61,819 nucleotides of DNA, from positions 1 through 61,819 of the forward strand of contig LKNA01000010.1 of NCBI GenBank assembly GCA_001564065.1. The letters are read 5' to 3'. The translations under genes were made by a program, and so were the position numbers. Positions 45,119-55,082 of this stretch are shown here, piece by piece; position 1 is the first letter of the stretch; each line of letters opens with the position of its first letter. This DNA comes from Chitinophagaceae bacterium T5-Br10_B2g13. Its GTDB lineage: Bacteria; Bacteroidota; Rhodothermia; Balneolales; Balneolaceae. The notes beneath the pieces were generated by a model that did not search any database, was not told the origin of the DNA, and saw only the letters and a program-made list of their open reading frames with translations.

Positions 45119-47413
45119 ATGAAGCAGTTTACCCTTCAGCCCGATTCTAATTCCAACTCAAAAAAATCTTCCGAATTTCTCAATGATTTAAATGAACAGC
45201 AAAGAAAGGCTGCATCTCATGTAAACGGTCCACTCTTGATCATCGCCGGAGCCGGCAGTGGCAAAACAAGAGTGCTGACGTACAGAATTGCCCACCTGCT
45301 TCAAAAACAGTACGCGCTTCCTAAAAATATTTTATCACTCACGTTTACGAACAAAGCAGCACGAGAAATGCAGGAGCGTATCCAGGGATTGATCGGTGAA
45401 AAAGCGTCCGGACTTTGGATGGGAACGTTTCACTCTATTTTTTCAAAAATTCTTCGGTTTGAAGCTGAAAAGATCGGATTTACAAGTCAATACTCGATCT
45501 ACGACACAACGGATTCGGAGAATGCCATTAAGCTGATTTTGAAAGAATTAAATTATGATCCGCGAGAGATTCGACCCCGCACTATTCAGTTTAAAATCAG
45601 CGAAGCCAAAAACCAGCTGATCTCACCTGAACAGTATCAGCACAGGTTTGTTCAAAGTACATTGGATGATATTACGGCAAGGGTATTTCAGATCTACGCA
45701 AAGCGGCTAAAACAGGCGAATGCGATGGATTTTGATGACCTTCTGATCAAGCCAATTGAACTTTTTGAGGACCACCCCGACGTACTTGAAAAGTATCAGG
45801 ATCGATTCCGATACATCATGATTGATGAGTACCAGGATACCAATCACGCACAGTATAAAGTAACCCGTTTGCTGGCGGATAAATATCAAAATATCTGTGT
45901 GGTGGGCGACGACGCGCAAAGCATCTACTCATTCAGAGGTGCAGACATCAGCAATATTCTGAACTTCAAGAACGACTACGAGGACGCCCTTGAAGTACCG
46001 CTGGAGCAAAATTACCGATCAACCAAGTACATTTTGCAGTGTGCTGATTCGATCATCAAAAGAAACGAAAAGCAGCTCGATAAAACGCTCTGGACCGATA
46101 ATGAAGATGGGGAAACCGTTACGCTTCTGGAAAATTTTGATGAACGCGACGAGGCAAATCGTATCGCCAACTACATTCAGAATTTAAAGCTACGGCACGG
46201 CTATCAGAATAATGACTTCGCCATATTGTATAGAACAAACTATCAAAGCCGGATATTTGAGGAGTCGTTCAGACGAAAAAACATCACCTATCAGCTGGTA
46301 GGCGGACTCTCTTTCTATCAGCGAAAAGAGATTAAGGATGTACTGGCTTACCTTACGCTGCTTGTAAACCCTGAAGATGAACAGGCTTTACTCCGAATCA
46401 TCAACGAGCCCAGCCGGGGAATTGGCAACAAAACATTGAATGAGCTGCTTAAAAAAGCCCGTGCAACCGGACAGAGTGTCTGGACGATTTTACATGATGT
46501 GGATTCAGCAGATATTTATAAGCCTGCAAAAGCCAGAATCGCCGACTTCATCCACATGATAGAGAGCTTAAAAGAAATGCTCGATACCGGTACCCCTCTT
46601 CTGGATGTGACCAAAAAGATGCTTGAGAAAAGCGGATATCTGAAGGCGCTGGTTGAGGAAAACGATGCAAAAGCGTTAACCCGCCGAGACAACGTTCTGG
46701 AACTCCAAAATGCCATCGCTTACTATCAGCAGAACACCAAAAATCCAAAGCTTTCCAACTTTTTACAGGAGATAAACCTGATCACCGACAGCGACAAGTA
46801 TGATGAGGATAAACCTGCCGTAACACTAATGACGGTCCATGCTTCGAAGGGACTCGAATTTCCGGTTATCTTTATTGTTGGTCTGGAAGAAAATCTTTTT
46901 CCAATGGGACCAAGGGATGGAGAAGAAGCCAATATTGAAGAAGAGAGACGGCTTTTTTATGTAGCCATTACCCGCGCTGAAAAACAGCTCTTCTTCAGCT
47001 ACAGTAAACTTCGGTACAAGTATGGGGAAGAACAGCGTCAGGCACGGTCCAGATTTCTGGATGAGGTGGATTCGGGCGTTGTACTAACTGAAACCGGTGC
47101 AACAATACAGCAGAAAAACAGCCGTTTTGGTGAAACGAACAGTGACCCGGACAATACAACCATTGAGTACGAGCACGACTGGAAATCACCGATTCAATCC
47201 AAAAAACCGTCATCAACATCTTCCACGTATGAATATGAGTACGATGAAGACCCATTCAGAACGGGCGTACAGGTGATGCATCCCAAATTTGGAGCCGGTA
47301 AGATTATTCAGAGAACCGGATCGGGCAAAGATACCAGAGTTGTTGTATTTTTTAAGAGTCGCGGACAAAAAACATTAATGCTTAGGGCCGCTAAGTTAAA
47401 AGTTCTCAGTTAA
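45119..47413 (+). CDS. uvrD: UvrD/PcrA-type superfamily 1 DNA helicase
   Basis: 3'-5' DNA helicase for nucleotide excision and mismatch repair and for clearing stalled complexes. Walker A GAGSGKT (about residue 46), Walker B IDEYQDTN, motif III GDDAQSIYSFRGAD, motif V MTVHASKGLEFPVIF and motif VI YVAITRAEKQLFF are intact. The last 50 residues form the PcrA-like tudor module (VMHPKFGAGKI). Length 764 aa is usual. The outer-membrane protein gene follows 14 bases later, probably cotranscribed. Confidence 0.96.
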   Translation: MKQFTLQPDSNSNSKKSSEFLNDLNEQQRKAASHVNGPLLIIAGAGSGKTRVLTYRIAHLLQKQYALPKNILSLTFTNKAAREMQERIQGLIGEKASGLWMGTFHSIFSKILRFEAEKIGFTSQYSIYDTTDSENAIKLILKELNYDPREIRPRTIQFKISEAKNQLISPEQYQHRFVQSTLDDITARVFQIYAKRLKQANAMDFDDLLIKPIELFEDHPDVLEKYQDRFRYIMIDEYQDTNHAQYKVTRLLADKYQNICVVGDDAQSIYSFRGADISNILNFKNDYEDALEVPLEQNYRSTKYILQCADSIIKRNEKQLDKTLWTDNEDGETVTLLENFDERDEANRIANYIQNLKLRHGYQNNDFAILYRTNYQSRIFEESFRRKNITYQLVGGLSFYQRKEIKDVLAYLTLLVNPEDEQALLRIINEPSRGIGNKTLNELLKKARATGQSVWTILHDVDSADIYKPAKARIADFIHMIESLKEMLDTGTPLLDVTKKMLEKSGYLKALVEENDAKALTRRDNVLELQNAIAYYQQNTKNPKLSNFLQEINLITDSDKYDEDKPAVTLMTVHASKGLEFPVIFIVGLEENLFPMGPRDGEEANIEEERRLFYVAITRAEKQLFFSYSKLRYKYGEEQRQARSRFLDEVDSGVVLTETGATIQQKNSRFGETNSDPDNTTIEYEHDWKSPIQSKKPSSTSSTYEYEYDEDPFRTGVQVMHPKFGAGKIIQRTGSGKDTRVVVFFKSRGQKTLMLRAAKLKVLS

Positions 47414-47427
47414 TCGAGGAGAATCCC

Positions 47428-48951
47428 TTGTTAAAGTATTTCAGCGTTGCCGCTCTGGGAGTGGTTTTTACTTTATGCATAACCATCAATGTATCTGCAC
47501 AGATTTCACTGTCTGCAGAAAACATGGCTTTGGGCGGTGGTGGCACGGCCTACCTGACCGGCTATGAAGCACTTTTTGTAAACCCTGCAAATCTCCATAT
47601 ACAGGAAAAAAACTACTCCCTTCAAGTATCTCTTTTACAGAGCGGAGTGTACAATGAATACCTTCTGCCGGAGACAGATTTTACTATTAGATCCCAACAG
47701 TTTCGCTCAGCTTTTCTTCCCTACAAGAGTCCTGACAGTGAATTTGAAATGATTGAAGCAGACAGAAGCACCATTCTGGATAGAAACTTCCCAGGCTCAC
47801 GACGGGTTGCTCCTTTTCAGTCCATGTCTGACTTCCATTGGGTTGGTCTGAAATGGCAGGGAGAAAATAGATCTTACGCGCTCTCACTGCGCAGCAGAGT
47901 TTTCAGTAAATATGAACTGGGGAGAGGATATTTCTCATCTACAGCGGTTGAACGCGGTAATACTCTCTACTTCGATCGATCATTCAGGCACCGGTACCAG
48001 TCGCTGCACGAACTGTCGTTTGGATTTGCAGAGTCGTTTGATTTCCTAAACGGTTTAAATCCTCAGCTATCAGAGTTTAAAGTGGGCATTGCCCCAAAAA
48101 TAGTTTTGGCCGGTTCACATCTTGACGCCCTTTACGATAATGTTTATGAATATCGAGAGGGAGAAGACAGCTGGAGCAGAACCGCTCAATTTCAACAAAG
48201 CAGCACCCGCTCCTTTTCAGAGAACCAATCCTTTTTCAATCAGAGTAATGGCTTCACTTTTTTGGACGGCACGTTCTCGGACCTTATGAAGCCTGCCGGC
48301 ATCGGGTTTGGACTGGACGTGGGTGTGACCTACCTGATCACATTTGGTGGCGATCTGTCTCAGATTCAGCGGGAAGCTGCCACTACACATAAATCTCTTC
48401 GCGTCAGCTTTTCAATAACCGATCTGGGGGCGATTTACCAGTTTGATCAGCCTTACGAAATATCCACTCAAAGAGTTGAGGAGCAACTCACTGCACTGCC
48501 CGCCATATCAGAAATACGATTTTCCGGTGCCCCCAACGAACATTGGTTCTTCCTCGATGATCAGGATGATTCCCCCTATGAACTCGACTCTGATCAATCG
48601 GATGAATCATTTTATACAATGCTTCCAACCTCCATTCAGGCCGGTGCACTGTTTCAAATTAACCGGATTAAACTGATGGGTGATTTGCGACTGCCGGTCA
48701 TCAATCACGAGTTCGCTTCAAAAGCACCTGTTGTTTATTTGGGCACCGAGTTGAAACCCCTGCCCTTCCTTCCATTACGTTTGGGCACACGCATTGCGCC
48801 TCATCTGCCCGGCTATTACACGTTGGGAATAGGCTTTGAAAGTAAATATTTTGAGATCAATACGGCTTTAAAGGTCAAGAGCAGTCAGATTGGACCAACA
48901 AACGAAATTGTAGGTGCTTCCATGGCCGGAATTAAAATTTATATTCCTTAG
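47428..48951 (+). CDS. Outer-membrane beta-barrel protein, DUF5723-like
   Basis: Sec signal peptide (about 25 residues, ending SAQI) followed by SLSAENMALGGGGTAYLTGY and a long run of alternating beta strands to the C-terminus, as in FadL/PorV-like barrels and the DUF5723 family. Start is TTG, preceded at good spacing by GAGGAG, one of the few clear Shine-Dalgarno sites in this window; no in-frame ATG fits. Function unknown. Located between uvrD and lon. Confidence 0.7.
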   Translation: MLKYFSVAALGVVFTLCITINVSAQISLSAENMALGGGGTAYLTGYEALFVNPANLHIQEKNYSLQVSLLQSGVYNEYLLPETDFTIRSQQFRSAFLPYKSPDSEFEMIEADRSTILDRNFPGSRRVAPFQSMSDFHWVGLKWQGENRSYALSLRSRVFSKYELGRGYFSSTAVERGNTLYFDRSFRHRYQSLHELSFGFAESFDFLNGLNPQLSEFKVGIAPKIVLAGSHLDALYDNVYEYREGEDSWSRTAQFQQSSTRSFSENQSFFNQSNGFTFLDGTFSDLMKPAGIGFGLDVGVTYLITFGGDLSQIQREAATTHKSLRVSFSITDLGAIYQFDQPYEISTQRVEEQLTALPAISEIRFSGAPNEHWFFLDDQDDSPYELDSDQSDESFYTMLPTSIQAGALFQINRIKLMGDLRLPVINHEFASKAPVVYLGTELKPLPFLPLRLGTRIAPHLPGYYTLGIGFESKYFEINTALKVKSSQIGPTNEIVGASMAGIKIYIP

Positions 48952-49150
48952 CGTTAAAGCATTCTGTTATCTTATCTAATATGATGAGAATAAATGAAAA
49001 ACTGACCAAGTGTCATGGAATAACTCACTCCACTCAATTTGGCAGAACAGAAAAAGAAGATATGACGTTATGGTACCAACCCAACTTTTGGCTTCGAATT
49101 TGCCGACTATAGTGAGTAACAGATAAAGAAATTTAATTTAAGTCATATAC

Positions 49151-51691
49151 ATGTTTGATCAACGGTTTAAAATACAGACGACATTTGACGATCAAGGCGA
49201 AAATTTTGATGATTTTGAACAGGCTATTCCCTTGATGAGTGAAGAGGAGGAAAAAAGGCTTACAGAATCGGAAGTCCCCGATAATTTGCCAATTCTCCCA
49301 TTAAAAAACACGGTGCTATTTCCCGGGGTCGTCGTTCCAATCACGGTTGGCAGAGACCGGTCGCTTGCATTGGTTAAAGAAGCCTACGAAAGTGACAAAA
49401 CAATTGGAGTTGTTACTCAAAAGGATGAATCGGTTGAAGATCCTGAGCCCTCAGATATGTACAAGTATGGTACAGTAGCTCAGATTTTGAAACTGATAAA
49501 AATGCCCGACGGTAGCAAAAGTGTTGTCATTCAGGGAAAAAGCGTAATAGAAATTGAAGAGTTTACACAGAAGGATCCCTTTTTCCGGGCTGATGTAAAG
49601 TCAGTTCAGCAAGAGATGGATATAAGCGGTGTGGAGCTGGATGCTTCGATGAGATCCATTAAAGAGACTGCAACCAAAATTGTAAACCTCTCTCCCAACA
49701 TTCCGTCAGAGGCGTCCATTGCCATTAACAACATTTCGAGTCCGGCATTTCTGCTAAACTTTATCTCCTCAAATTTGCAGGTCTCCATTGCAGAAAAGCA
49801 GGGAATTCTGGAAATCGAGAAGTTTACCGAGAGACTCGAAAAAGTGATGGAGTTTTTGAATAAAGAACTTCAGGTACTAAATCTCAGTGAAGAGATCCGG
49901 TCTAAAGTAAAAACCGATATCGATGATCAGCAGCGTGATTTTTATCTCCGCCAGCAGATGAAAGCCATTCAGGAAGCATTGGGCGAGGATAGCGAACAGC
50001 AGGATATTGAGAAGCTGAAAACACGGCTTGAAGAGAAAAAAGGGCTAAGTGACGATGCCAAGGAGACGGTTGAGAAAGAACTGCAGCGTCTAGAAATGAC
50101 CCCGAACTCTTCCCCCAACTACGGGATTATACATAGCTATATTGAGTGGATAATGGATCTGCCATGGGGCGAATTTTCCGATGATAAGCTGGACCTTAAA
50201 CGAGCCAGAAAAATCCTTGATGAGGATCACTACGGACTGGAAAAGGTTAAAAAAAGAATTGTTGAGTATCTGGCCGTATTGAAACTGAAGAAAGACATGA
50301 AAGCGCCGATCCTCTGCTTTTACGGACCTCCGGGCGTTGGTAAAACTTCACTCGGTAAGTCGATAGCGCGTTCACTGAATCGTGAGTTTGAACGATTCAG
50401 TCTCGGCGGTATTCATGATGAGGCAGAAATTCGCGGTCACCGCCGAACCTATATTGGTGCACTGCCCGGACGAATCCTCCGGTCGATGAAAAAAGCCGGA
50501 AAAGGAAATCCGGTTATGATGCTGGATGAGATTGACAAGGTAGGCTCCGATTTCCGTGGTGATCCAACCTCTGCCCTGCTCGAAGTGCTCGACCCTGAGC
50601 AGAACGATTCGTTTATGGATAACTATCTGGAGTTGGAGTATGATCTCTCGAAAGTGATGTTCATCGCTACAGCCAACTCGCTGGATACGATTCCGGCACC
50701 GCTGCGCGACAGAATGGAGATCATCAACATCAGCGGATATACACAGGAAGAGAAAATTGAAATCGCTAAAAAGTATCTGATTCCAAAACAGATCGAGGAG
50801 AACGGACTCAGCAAGAAGCAGTTTAAAATCTCCAACAAGGCGATTGAGAAAATAATTGATGAGTATACCCGCGAATCGGGTGTGCGTGGGCTTGAGCGAC
50901 AGATCGGTGCCGTTTGCCGAAATGTAGCCGCACAGATAGCGAGCGGTGATATCGAGAAGATGAGCGTGGGTGTAAACGACATCCAGGATATTCTCGGTAA
51001 GCGTAAATTCTTTTCCGATGTGGCCGAGCGAACAACTGTACCCGGCGTTGCTACGGGGCTGGCGTGGACCCCTTACGGAGGTGATATTCTTTTCATCGAG
51101 GCGAGTGTTTCCAGAGGATCCGGAAAGCTTCATATTACCGGTCAGCTGGGAGATGTAATGAAAGAGTCGGCCATGTTGGCGATCAGCTATCTGAGAGCCC
51201 GTTACGAAGAGCTCAACATACCGGAAGAGGCATTCAAATACTGGGACCTCCATATTCACGTTCCACAAGGCGCGGTTCCGAAAGACGGGCCATCGGCCGG
51301 TGTGGCACTGCTAAGCGCGGTAGCTTCCATCTTTACACAGCGTAAAGTGAAAGGCACACTGGCTATGACCGGAGAAATTACCCTTCGCGGTTTGGTTCTG
51401 CCTGTAGGTGGAATTAAAGAGAAAGTACTGGCCGCTAAACGCGCCGGTATAGAAAAGGTATTTCTGCCGAAGAAGAATGAAAAAGACGTTGCCGAAATTG
51501 AGGAAGATGTTATCGGTAATCTTAAGGTTGAATATCTTGAACGAATGGAGCCGATCCTGGATCTGATACTTGAGGATAAGGCTGTTCAGGATCCGAAAGA
51601 GTTCTTTAAGGTACCTGAATCTCATAAAAATCAGGTTTCGGGTAACAACGCAAAGAGTGACTCTACCAAAGAAGTAACCGTAATGGATTAA
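49151..51691 (+). CDS. lon: ATP-dependent protease Lon
   Basis: Degrades misfolded and regulatory proteins in the cytoplasm. An acidic N-terminal extension of about 45 residues precedes the substrate-binding LAN domain (LPILPLKNTVLFPG). The AAA+ domain has Walker A GPPGVGKT at 392-399. The protease dyad is S715 in DGPSAGVAL and K758 in GGIKEKVL. Length 846 aa is slightly above the 780-810 norm because of both tails; the C-terminal 30 residues are polar. A 199-base upstream gap probably carries its promoter, and a terminator follows. Confidence 0.97.
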   Translation: MFDQRFKIQTTFDDQGENFDDFEQAIPLMSEEEEKRLTESEVPDNLPILPLKNTVLFPGVVVPITVGRDRSLALVKEAYESDKTIGVVTQKDESVEDPEPSDMYKYGTVAQILKLIKMPDGSKSVVIQGKSVIEIEEFTQKDPFFRADVKSVQQEMDISGVELDASMRSIKETATKIVNLSPNIPSEASIAINNISSPAFLLNFISSNLQVSIAEKQGILEIEKFTERLEKVMEFLNKELQVLNLSEEIRSKVKTDIDDQQRDFYLRQQMKAIQEALGEDSEQQDIEKLKTRLEEKKGLSDDAKETVEKELQRLEMTPNSSPNYGIIHSYIEWIMDLPWGEFSDDKLDLKRARKILDEDHYGLEKVKKRIVEYLAVLKLKKDMKAPILCFYGPPGVGKTSLGKSIARSLNREFERFSLGGIHDEAEIRGHRRTYIGALPGRILRSMKKAGKGNPVMMLDEIDKVGSDFRGDPTSALLEVLDPEQNDSFMDNYLELEYDLSKVMFIATANSLDTIPAPLRDRMEIINISGYTQEEKIEIAKKYLIPKQIEENGLSKKQFKISNKAIEKIIDEYTRESGVRGLERQIGAVCRNVAAQIASGDIEKMSVGVNDIQDILGKRKFFSDVAERTTVPGVATGLAWTPYGGDILFIEASVSRGSGKLHITGQLGDVMKESAMLAISYLRARYEELNIPEEAFKYWDLHIHVPQGAVPKDGPSAGVALLSAVASIFTQRKVKGTLAMTGEITLRGLVLPVGGIKEKVLAAKRAGIEKVFLPKKNEKDVAEIEEDVIGNLKVEYLERMEPILDLILEDKAVQDPKEFFKVPESHKNQVSGNNAKSDSTKEVTVMD

Positions 51692-51727
51692 CACTCCCTG
51701 ATTACAAACGAACAACATACCTATATG

Positions 51728-51762
51728 AAGCCGGACAGATCAAATCTGTTCGGCTTTTGTTT
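51728..51762 (+). terminator. Terminator downstream of lon
   Basis: AAGCCGGACAGAT (51728-51740) pairs with ATCTGTTCGGCTT (51744-51756) around a CAA loop, with one G-U pair, followed by TTGTTTTT. It begins 36 bases after the lon stop. Confidence 0.92.
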
Positions 51763-51934
51763 TTCTTACAGAACGTTCACCGCAGAGGCGTTGAGGGCGG
51801 AAAGAGTATCAGCGTTAATCTGCGAGAAACAAGAGATTATCATTAAATATATGGTCCCACGCATCCCATCGTAGTCTGTTTAAATTTAAATGATTTGTCG
51901 ATTTAATACCTGAAAGCATGTATTTTCTGTCATT

Positions 51935-52843
51935 ATGAAAAAAGGTCGCGTCATACAATCCACGGGAAAATGGTATAAAGTGAGCTGTAATGGTGAAACC
52001 ATAGACAGCCGGCTTCCGGGTAAATTTCGCCTCGATAAAAAAGAGGTAACCAACCCTGTAGCCGTGGGTGATTATGTAGATATTGAGATTGGTGATGACG
52101 GAACCGGCTCGATTCAGAAAATTCATGAAAGAGAGAACTATATTCCCCGTCAGGCCACTCATGGCCGAAGAGGAGAACAGATTTTGGTCTCCAATGTGGA
52201 TCGAGCCTGGGTGGTTCAGTCAGTAAAGCAGCCAAAATTAAACACGGGATTTATCGACCGGTTTCTGGTAACCTGCGAAGCGTATGAGGTTCCGGGCGGA
52301 GTTATTTTCAATAAGATAGATCTGGCCAAATCGGGTGGAAAAGCACATGTACAGGAGTTGTCGGAGCTGTACCAATCCCTGGGATATGAAACGGCCATTA
52401 CCTCAGCTGAGACAGGCGATACTGATGATCTGAAATCTAAAATAGAGGGAAAAACATCTGTTTTTATAGGGCCGTCCGGTGTCGGAAAAACCTCTCTTCT
52501 CAATCAGATTGAACCCAATTTGGAGCTTCGGGTGGGTGAAATATCATCCTATTCCCAGAAAGGAAAACACACCACTACCTTTGCGCAACTGATACCGCTA
52601 ACTGGTGGAGGTTATGTTGTTGATACTCCGGGTATCCGCGAATTCGGGCTGGTTGATATAGAAAAAACAGAGCTCTCCCTCTACTTCCCGGAGATGATCG
52701 AACCAAGACAGCACTGTAAATTTTACAACTGCACGCACTATCATGAACCAAAATGCGGTGTGGTGGCAGCCTTTGAAGAGGGAAAAATTGCCCCCGAGCG
52801 GTACAACTCCTATCTCAATATACTTGAATCCCTGGAGCGGTAA
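51935..52843 (+). CDS. rsgA: Ribosome small-subunit biogenesis GTPase RsgA
   Basis: Circularly permuted GTPase that checks late 30S subunit assembly. An N-terminal OB fold (about 1-70) precedes the GTPase domain, in which G4 (FNKIDL) comes before G1 (GPSGVGKTS, from residue 179) and G3 (DTPG). A C-terminal zinc knuckle reads CKFYNCTHYHEPKC. Length 302 aa is standard. The gene is probably transcribed alone, since terminators or gaps lie on both sides. Confidence 0.96.
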   Translation: MKKGRVIQSTGKWYKVSCNGETIDSRLPGKFRLDKKEVTNPVAVGDYVDIEIGDDGTGSIQKIHERENYIPRQATHGRRGEQILVSNVDRAWVVQSVKQPKLNTGFIDRFLVTCEAYEVPGGVIFNKIDLAKSGGKAHVQELSELYQSLGYETAITSAETGDTDDLKSKIEGKTSVFIGPSGVGKTSLLNQIEPNLELRVGEISSYSQKGKHTTTFAQLIPLTGGGYVVDTPGIREFGLVDIEKTELSLYFPEMIEPRQHCKFYNCTHYHEPKCGVVAAFEEGKIAPERYNSYLNILESLER

Positions 52844-53037
52844 TTCGTAAAATTTTGATCATATCAATCAAATTCTGTAACAAATGGAGTCTTTGCCAGT
52901 CATATCTTATAGCACATAAAAAATCACCAGGTGCCTAAGTTTAACTCCATCATTCATTTTACTATGTCGATCATTAGTTTGATCTTTCGCAATTATTTGC
53001 AAACTTCACGAATCGTGTAAACCAATTAATATCATTT

Positions 53038-54165
53038 ATGAAAACATTGCTACAGATAAAAAAATCTCTACTACTATTTGCAACTTGTTTGCTCATATCC
53101 CTTGCCGGTGTTAATACAGCAACAGCTCAATTTGATGATGCAGGCGAAATTCTGCGATCGGGTACAAATGATGCGAATCTTCTCTTGCAAGAGTATCTCA
53201 AACCGTTTGCTAACGGCTTTGGCGCTGATCTCAACTCAGGATGGGTAAACTCAGCTCGTCCATACCGCACTCTTGGATTCGATCTTCGGATCAGTGCCGG
53301 TGTAGCTATTGTTCCAACCGGGGACCGCAGCTTTAATGTTGATGAACTGAATTTTGAAAACCTGGAGCGTGTTGGTGGGCCGTCTGAAGCTCAGACCGCA
53401 TTTGGTGAAGATGTTCCGGGTCCCGAGATGGGTATTTTTGGAACCAACCCCGTAACGGGATTGCGCCAGGAAATAACCCGCTTTACCATGCCGGAGGGAA
53501 CCGGTTATCCTTACGTTCCTGCACCAATGATTCAGGGTACGGTTGGAATTATTAAGGATACGGATATCTCTCTCAGATATATGCCTACGGTAACCGTGCA
53601 AGACATCAGCACGAGCCTATTTGGATTTGGTGTAAAACACGGATTGAACCAATGGCTGCCGGGAGGTTCTGTATTGCCGGTTGATCTATCCGTTCAGCTT
53701 GGGTATACAAAACTAACATCCGATTTCGGATTTGAGGTCAATCCTGAAGAGGGACAAGATATTTACAACCCTTATGCCGGGAACCCATCGTTATGGGATG
53801 GACAGGCAATAGAACTTGAAGCCAGCGGATTTACGGGTAATCTTCTGGTTGGAAAAAATCTGCCCATAATTTCTGTTTATGGTGGAGTTGGGTTTCAAAC
53901 CTCAAGTATGACTCTCAAATCTCCGGGATCTTATCCTATTACAGTATTTAACGAAGATTATGATCCTTTTGATGGATCGGAAGAGACCCGCGAAAAAGTT
54001 ATTGAGCGATTGGATGAGCCTATCAACCTAAATTTTGACGGATCAAACAGCGTTCACGCGATGGCCGGATTCAGACTCAGACTTGCGGTATTTACCATCT
54101 CCGGTTCCTACACCCTCTCCAACTACCCGGTTGCAAATGTTGGCGTAGGTTTTAGTTTCAGATAA
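53038..54165 (+). CDS. Outer-membrane hypothetical protein, DUF6588-like
   Basis: Signal peptide (about 31 residues, ending TATAQF), then a stretch DAGEILRSGTNDANLLLQEY typical of the DUF6588 family, and a beta-rich body ending in VGVGFSFR, as expected for an outer-membrane barrel. The surroundings give no functional clue. It has its own terminator at 54184-54218. Confidence 0.68.
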   Translation: MKTLLQIKKSLLLFATCLLISLAGVNTATAQFDDAGEILRSGTNDANLLLQEYLKPFANGFGADLNSGWVNSARPYRTLGFDLRISAGVAIVPTGDRSFNVDELNFENLERVGGPSEAQTAFGEDVPGPEMGIFGTNPVTGLRQEITRFTMPEGTGYPYVPAPMIQGTVGIIKDTDISLRYMPTVTVQDISTSLFGFGVKHGLNQWLPGGSVLPVDLSVQLGYTKLTSDFGFEVNPEEGQDIYNPYAGNPSLWDGQAIELEASGFTGNLLVGKNLPIISVYGGVGFQTSSMTLKSPGSYPITVFNEDYDPFDGSEETREKVIERLDEPINLNFDGSNSVHAMAGFRLRLAVFTISGSYTLSNYPVANVGVGFSFR

Positions 54166-54183
54166 TATATTTCTGACATTAAG

Positions 54184-54218
54184 AAGCACGATTTGGGAAT
54201 CCGAATCGTGCTTTTTTT
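54184..54218 (+). terminator. Terminator of the DUF6588-like gene
   Basis: AAGCACGATT (54184-54193) pairs perfectly with AATCGTGCTT (54204-54213) around a 10-base loop, and TTTTT follows. It begins 19 bases after the stop. Confidence 0.94.
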
Positions 54219-54377
54219 ATGCCAATGAATTTTTCACTTAACGGTGAAAAGCCCATCTCTTAACTTTAACCGCCCAAAACAGAATCAAAATTGTAGACCT
54301 GAGTTAAATTTCTTGGTATATGAAAAATTTCTGATGTACGTTATAGACATATAGGTATAAAATAAACCTGACCCGTT

Positions 54378-55016
54378 ATGAAAATTTTAAAGCCTTTCCT
54401 GATTCTCATATCACTGCTCATCGTTGTGGGATGTGCAACTACAGAGCCGCGCACAGAGAGCTCCAAATTTGAATTTCAATTTGAAGAAGAGACTTATGAA
54501 ATAATCGGGTTAACCTCTTCCGATGGCGAATCGCTCAACGATCTTGTTTTAAGAGAAGGCAGAGAGATTATCATCTGGGCACGGGATGATAATCAAGATG
54601 GCAGTATGGATCGTGTTATGAGAGGAGATATTTCACTGGAAAGAGCTAATGAAATATACAGAGCCGGTATCCGGCTGGCAGATGAACAGGGCAAATATGA
54701 GCAAAAACCTCACCCAAGAACATTTGAATTTACGGAAGAACAGTTTATTTACAGTGTGGTTACCGTATTGGGAGAATCGGGAAGTAACTACAACATCTTT
54801 TCAGTTTACAACATTGAAACCGAGACTGTAACAAAAATGAGAGACAGTAACCTCAATGGTCAGTTAGACGAAAATCAATTTGAGAGTGAGGAGTACATAC
54901 AGTGGCAGCGTATTTACGAAAGAGCTCTGAAAAAAGGTGTAAACGAGAGACGCATTGAGAGAACTGATGAAGGTACCTATATAGTCCGTGTGGACCGCAG
55001 ATTAACTTCACGATAG
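54378..55016 (+). CDS. Lipoprotein with two EF-hand-like loops
   Basis: A 212-aa lipoprotein with acylated C19 (VVGC). I do not recognise the family. Two segments look like calcium-binding loops: DDNQDGSMD at residues 70-78 and DSNLNGQLD at 156-164, each with the spacing D-x-N-x-D/N-G-x-x-D, about 86 residues apart. The rest is a mix of strands and helices. A calcium- or metal-dependent role in the envelope is an inference only. Confidence 0.7.
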   Translation: MKILKPFLILISLLIVVGCATTEPRTESSKFEFQFEEETYEIIGLTSSDGESLNDLVLREGREIIIWARDDNQDGSMDRVMRGDISLERANEIYRAGIRLADEQGKYEQKPHPRTFEFTEEQFIYSVVTVLGESGSNYNIFSVYNIETETVTKMRDSNLNGQLDENQFESEEYIQWQRIYERALKKGVNERRIERTDEGTYIVRVDRRLTSR

Positions 55017-55082
55017 TACTCTGCAAGTACGCCCGGTTTACACACTCCTTTTCTATGTTAGTCGGCCAGACTCAATCGAAGC

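Noticed and set aside
50372..51268. 298-aa open frame on the minus strand opposite lon
   Set aside because: Antisense to the AAA+ and protease domains of Lon, with no domain and no start context; a shadow of codon bias.
51778..51835. Repeat-like stretch CACCGCAGAGGCG...AATCTGCGAG between lon and rsgA
   Set aside because: It resembles a degenerate intergenic repeat of the group, but there is no second copy in this window to support it, so it was not listed as a feature.
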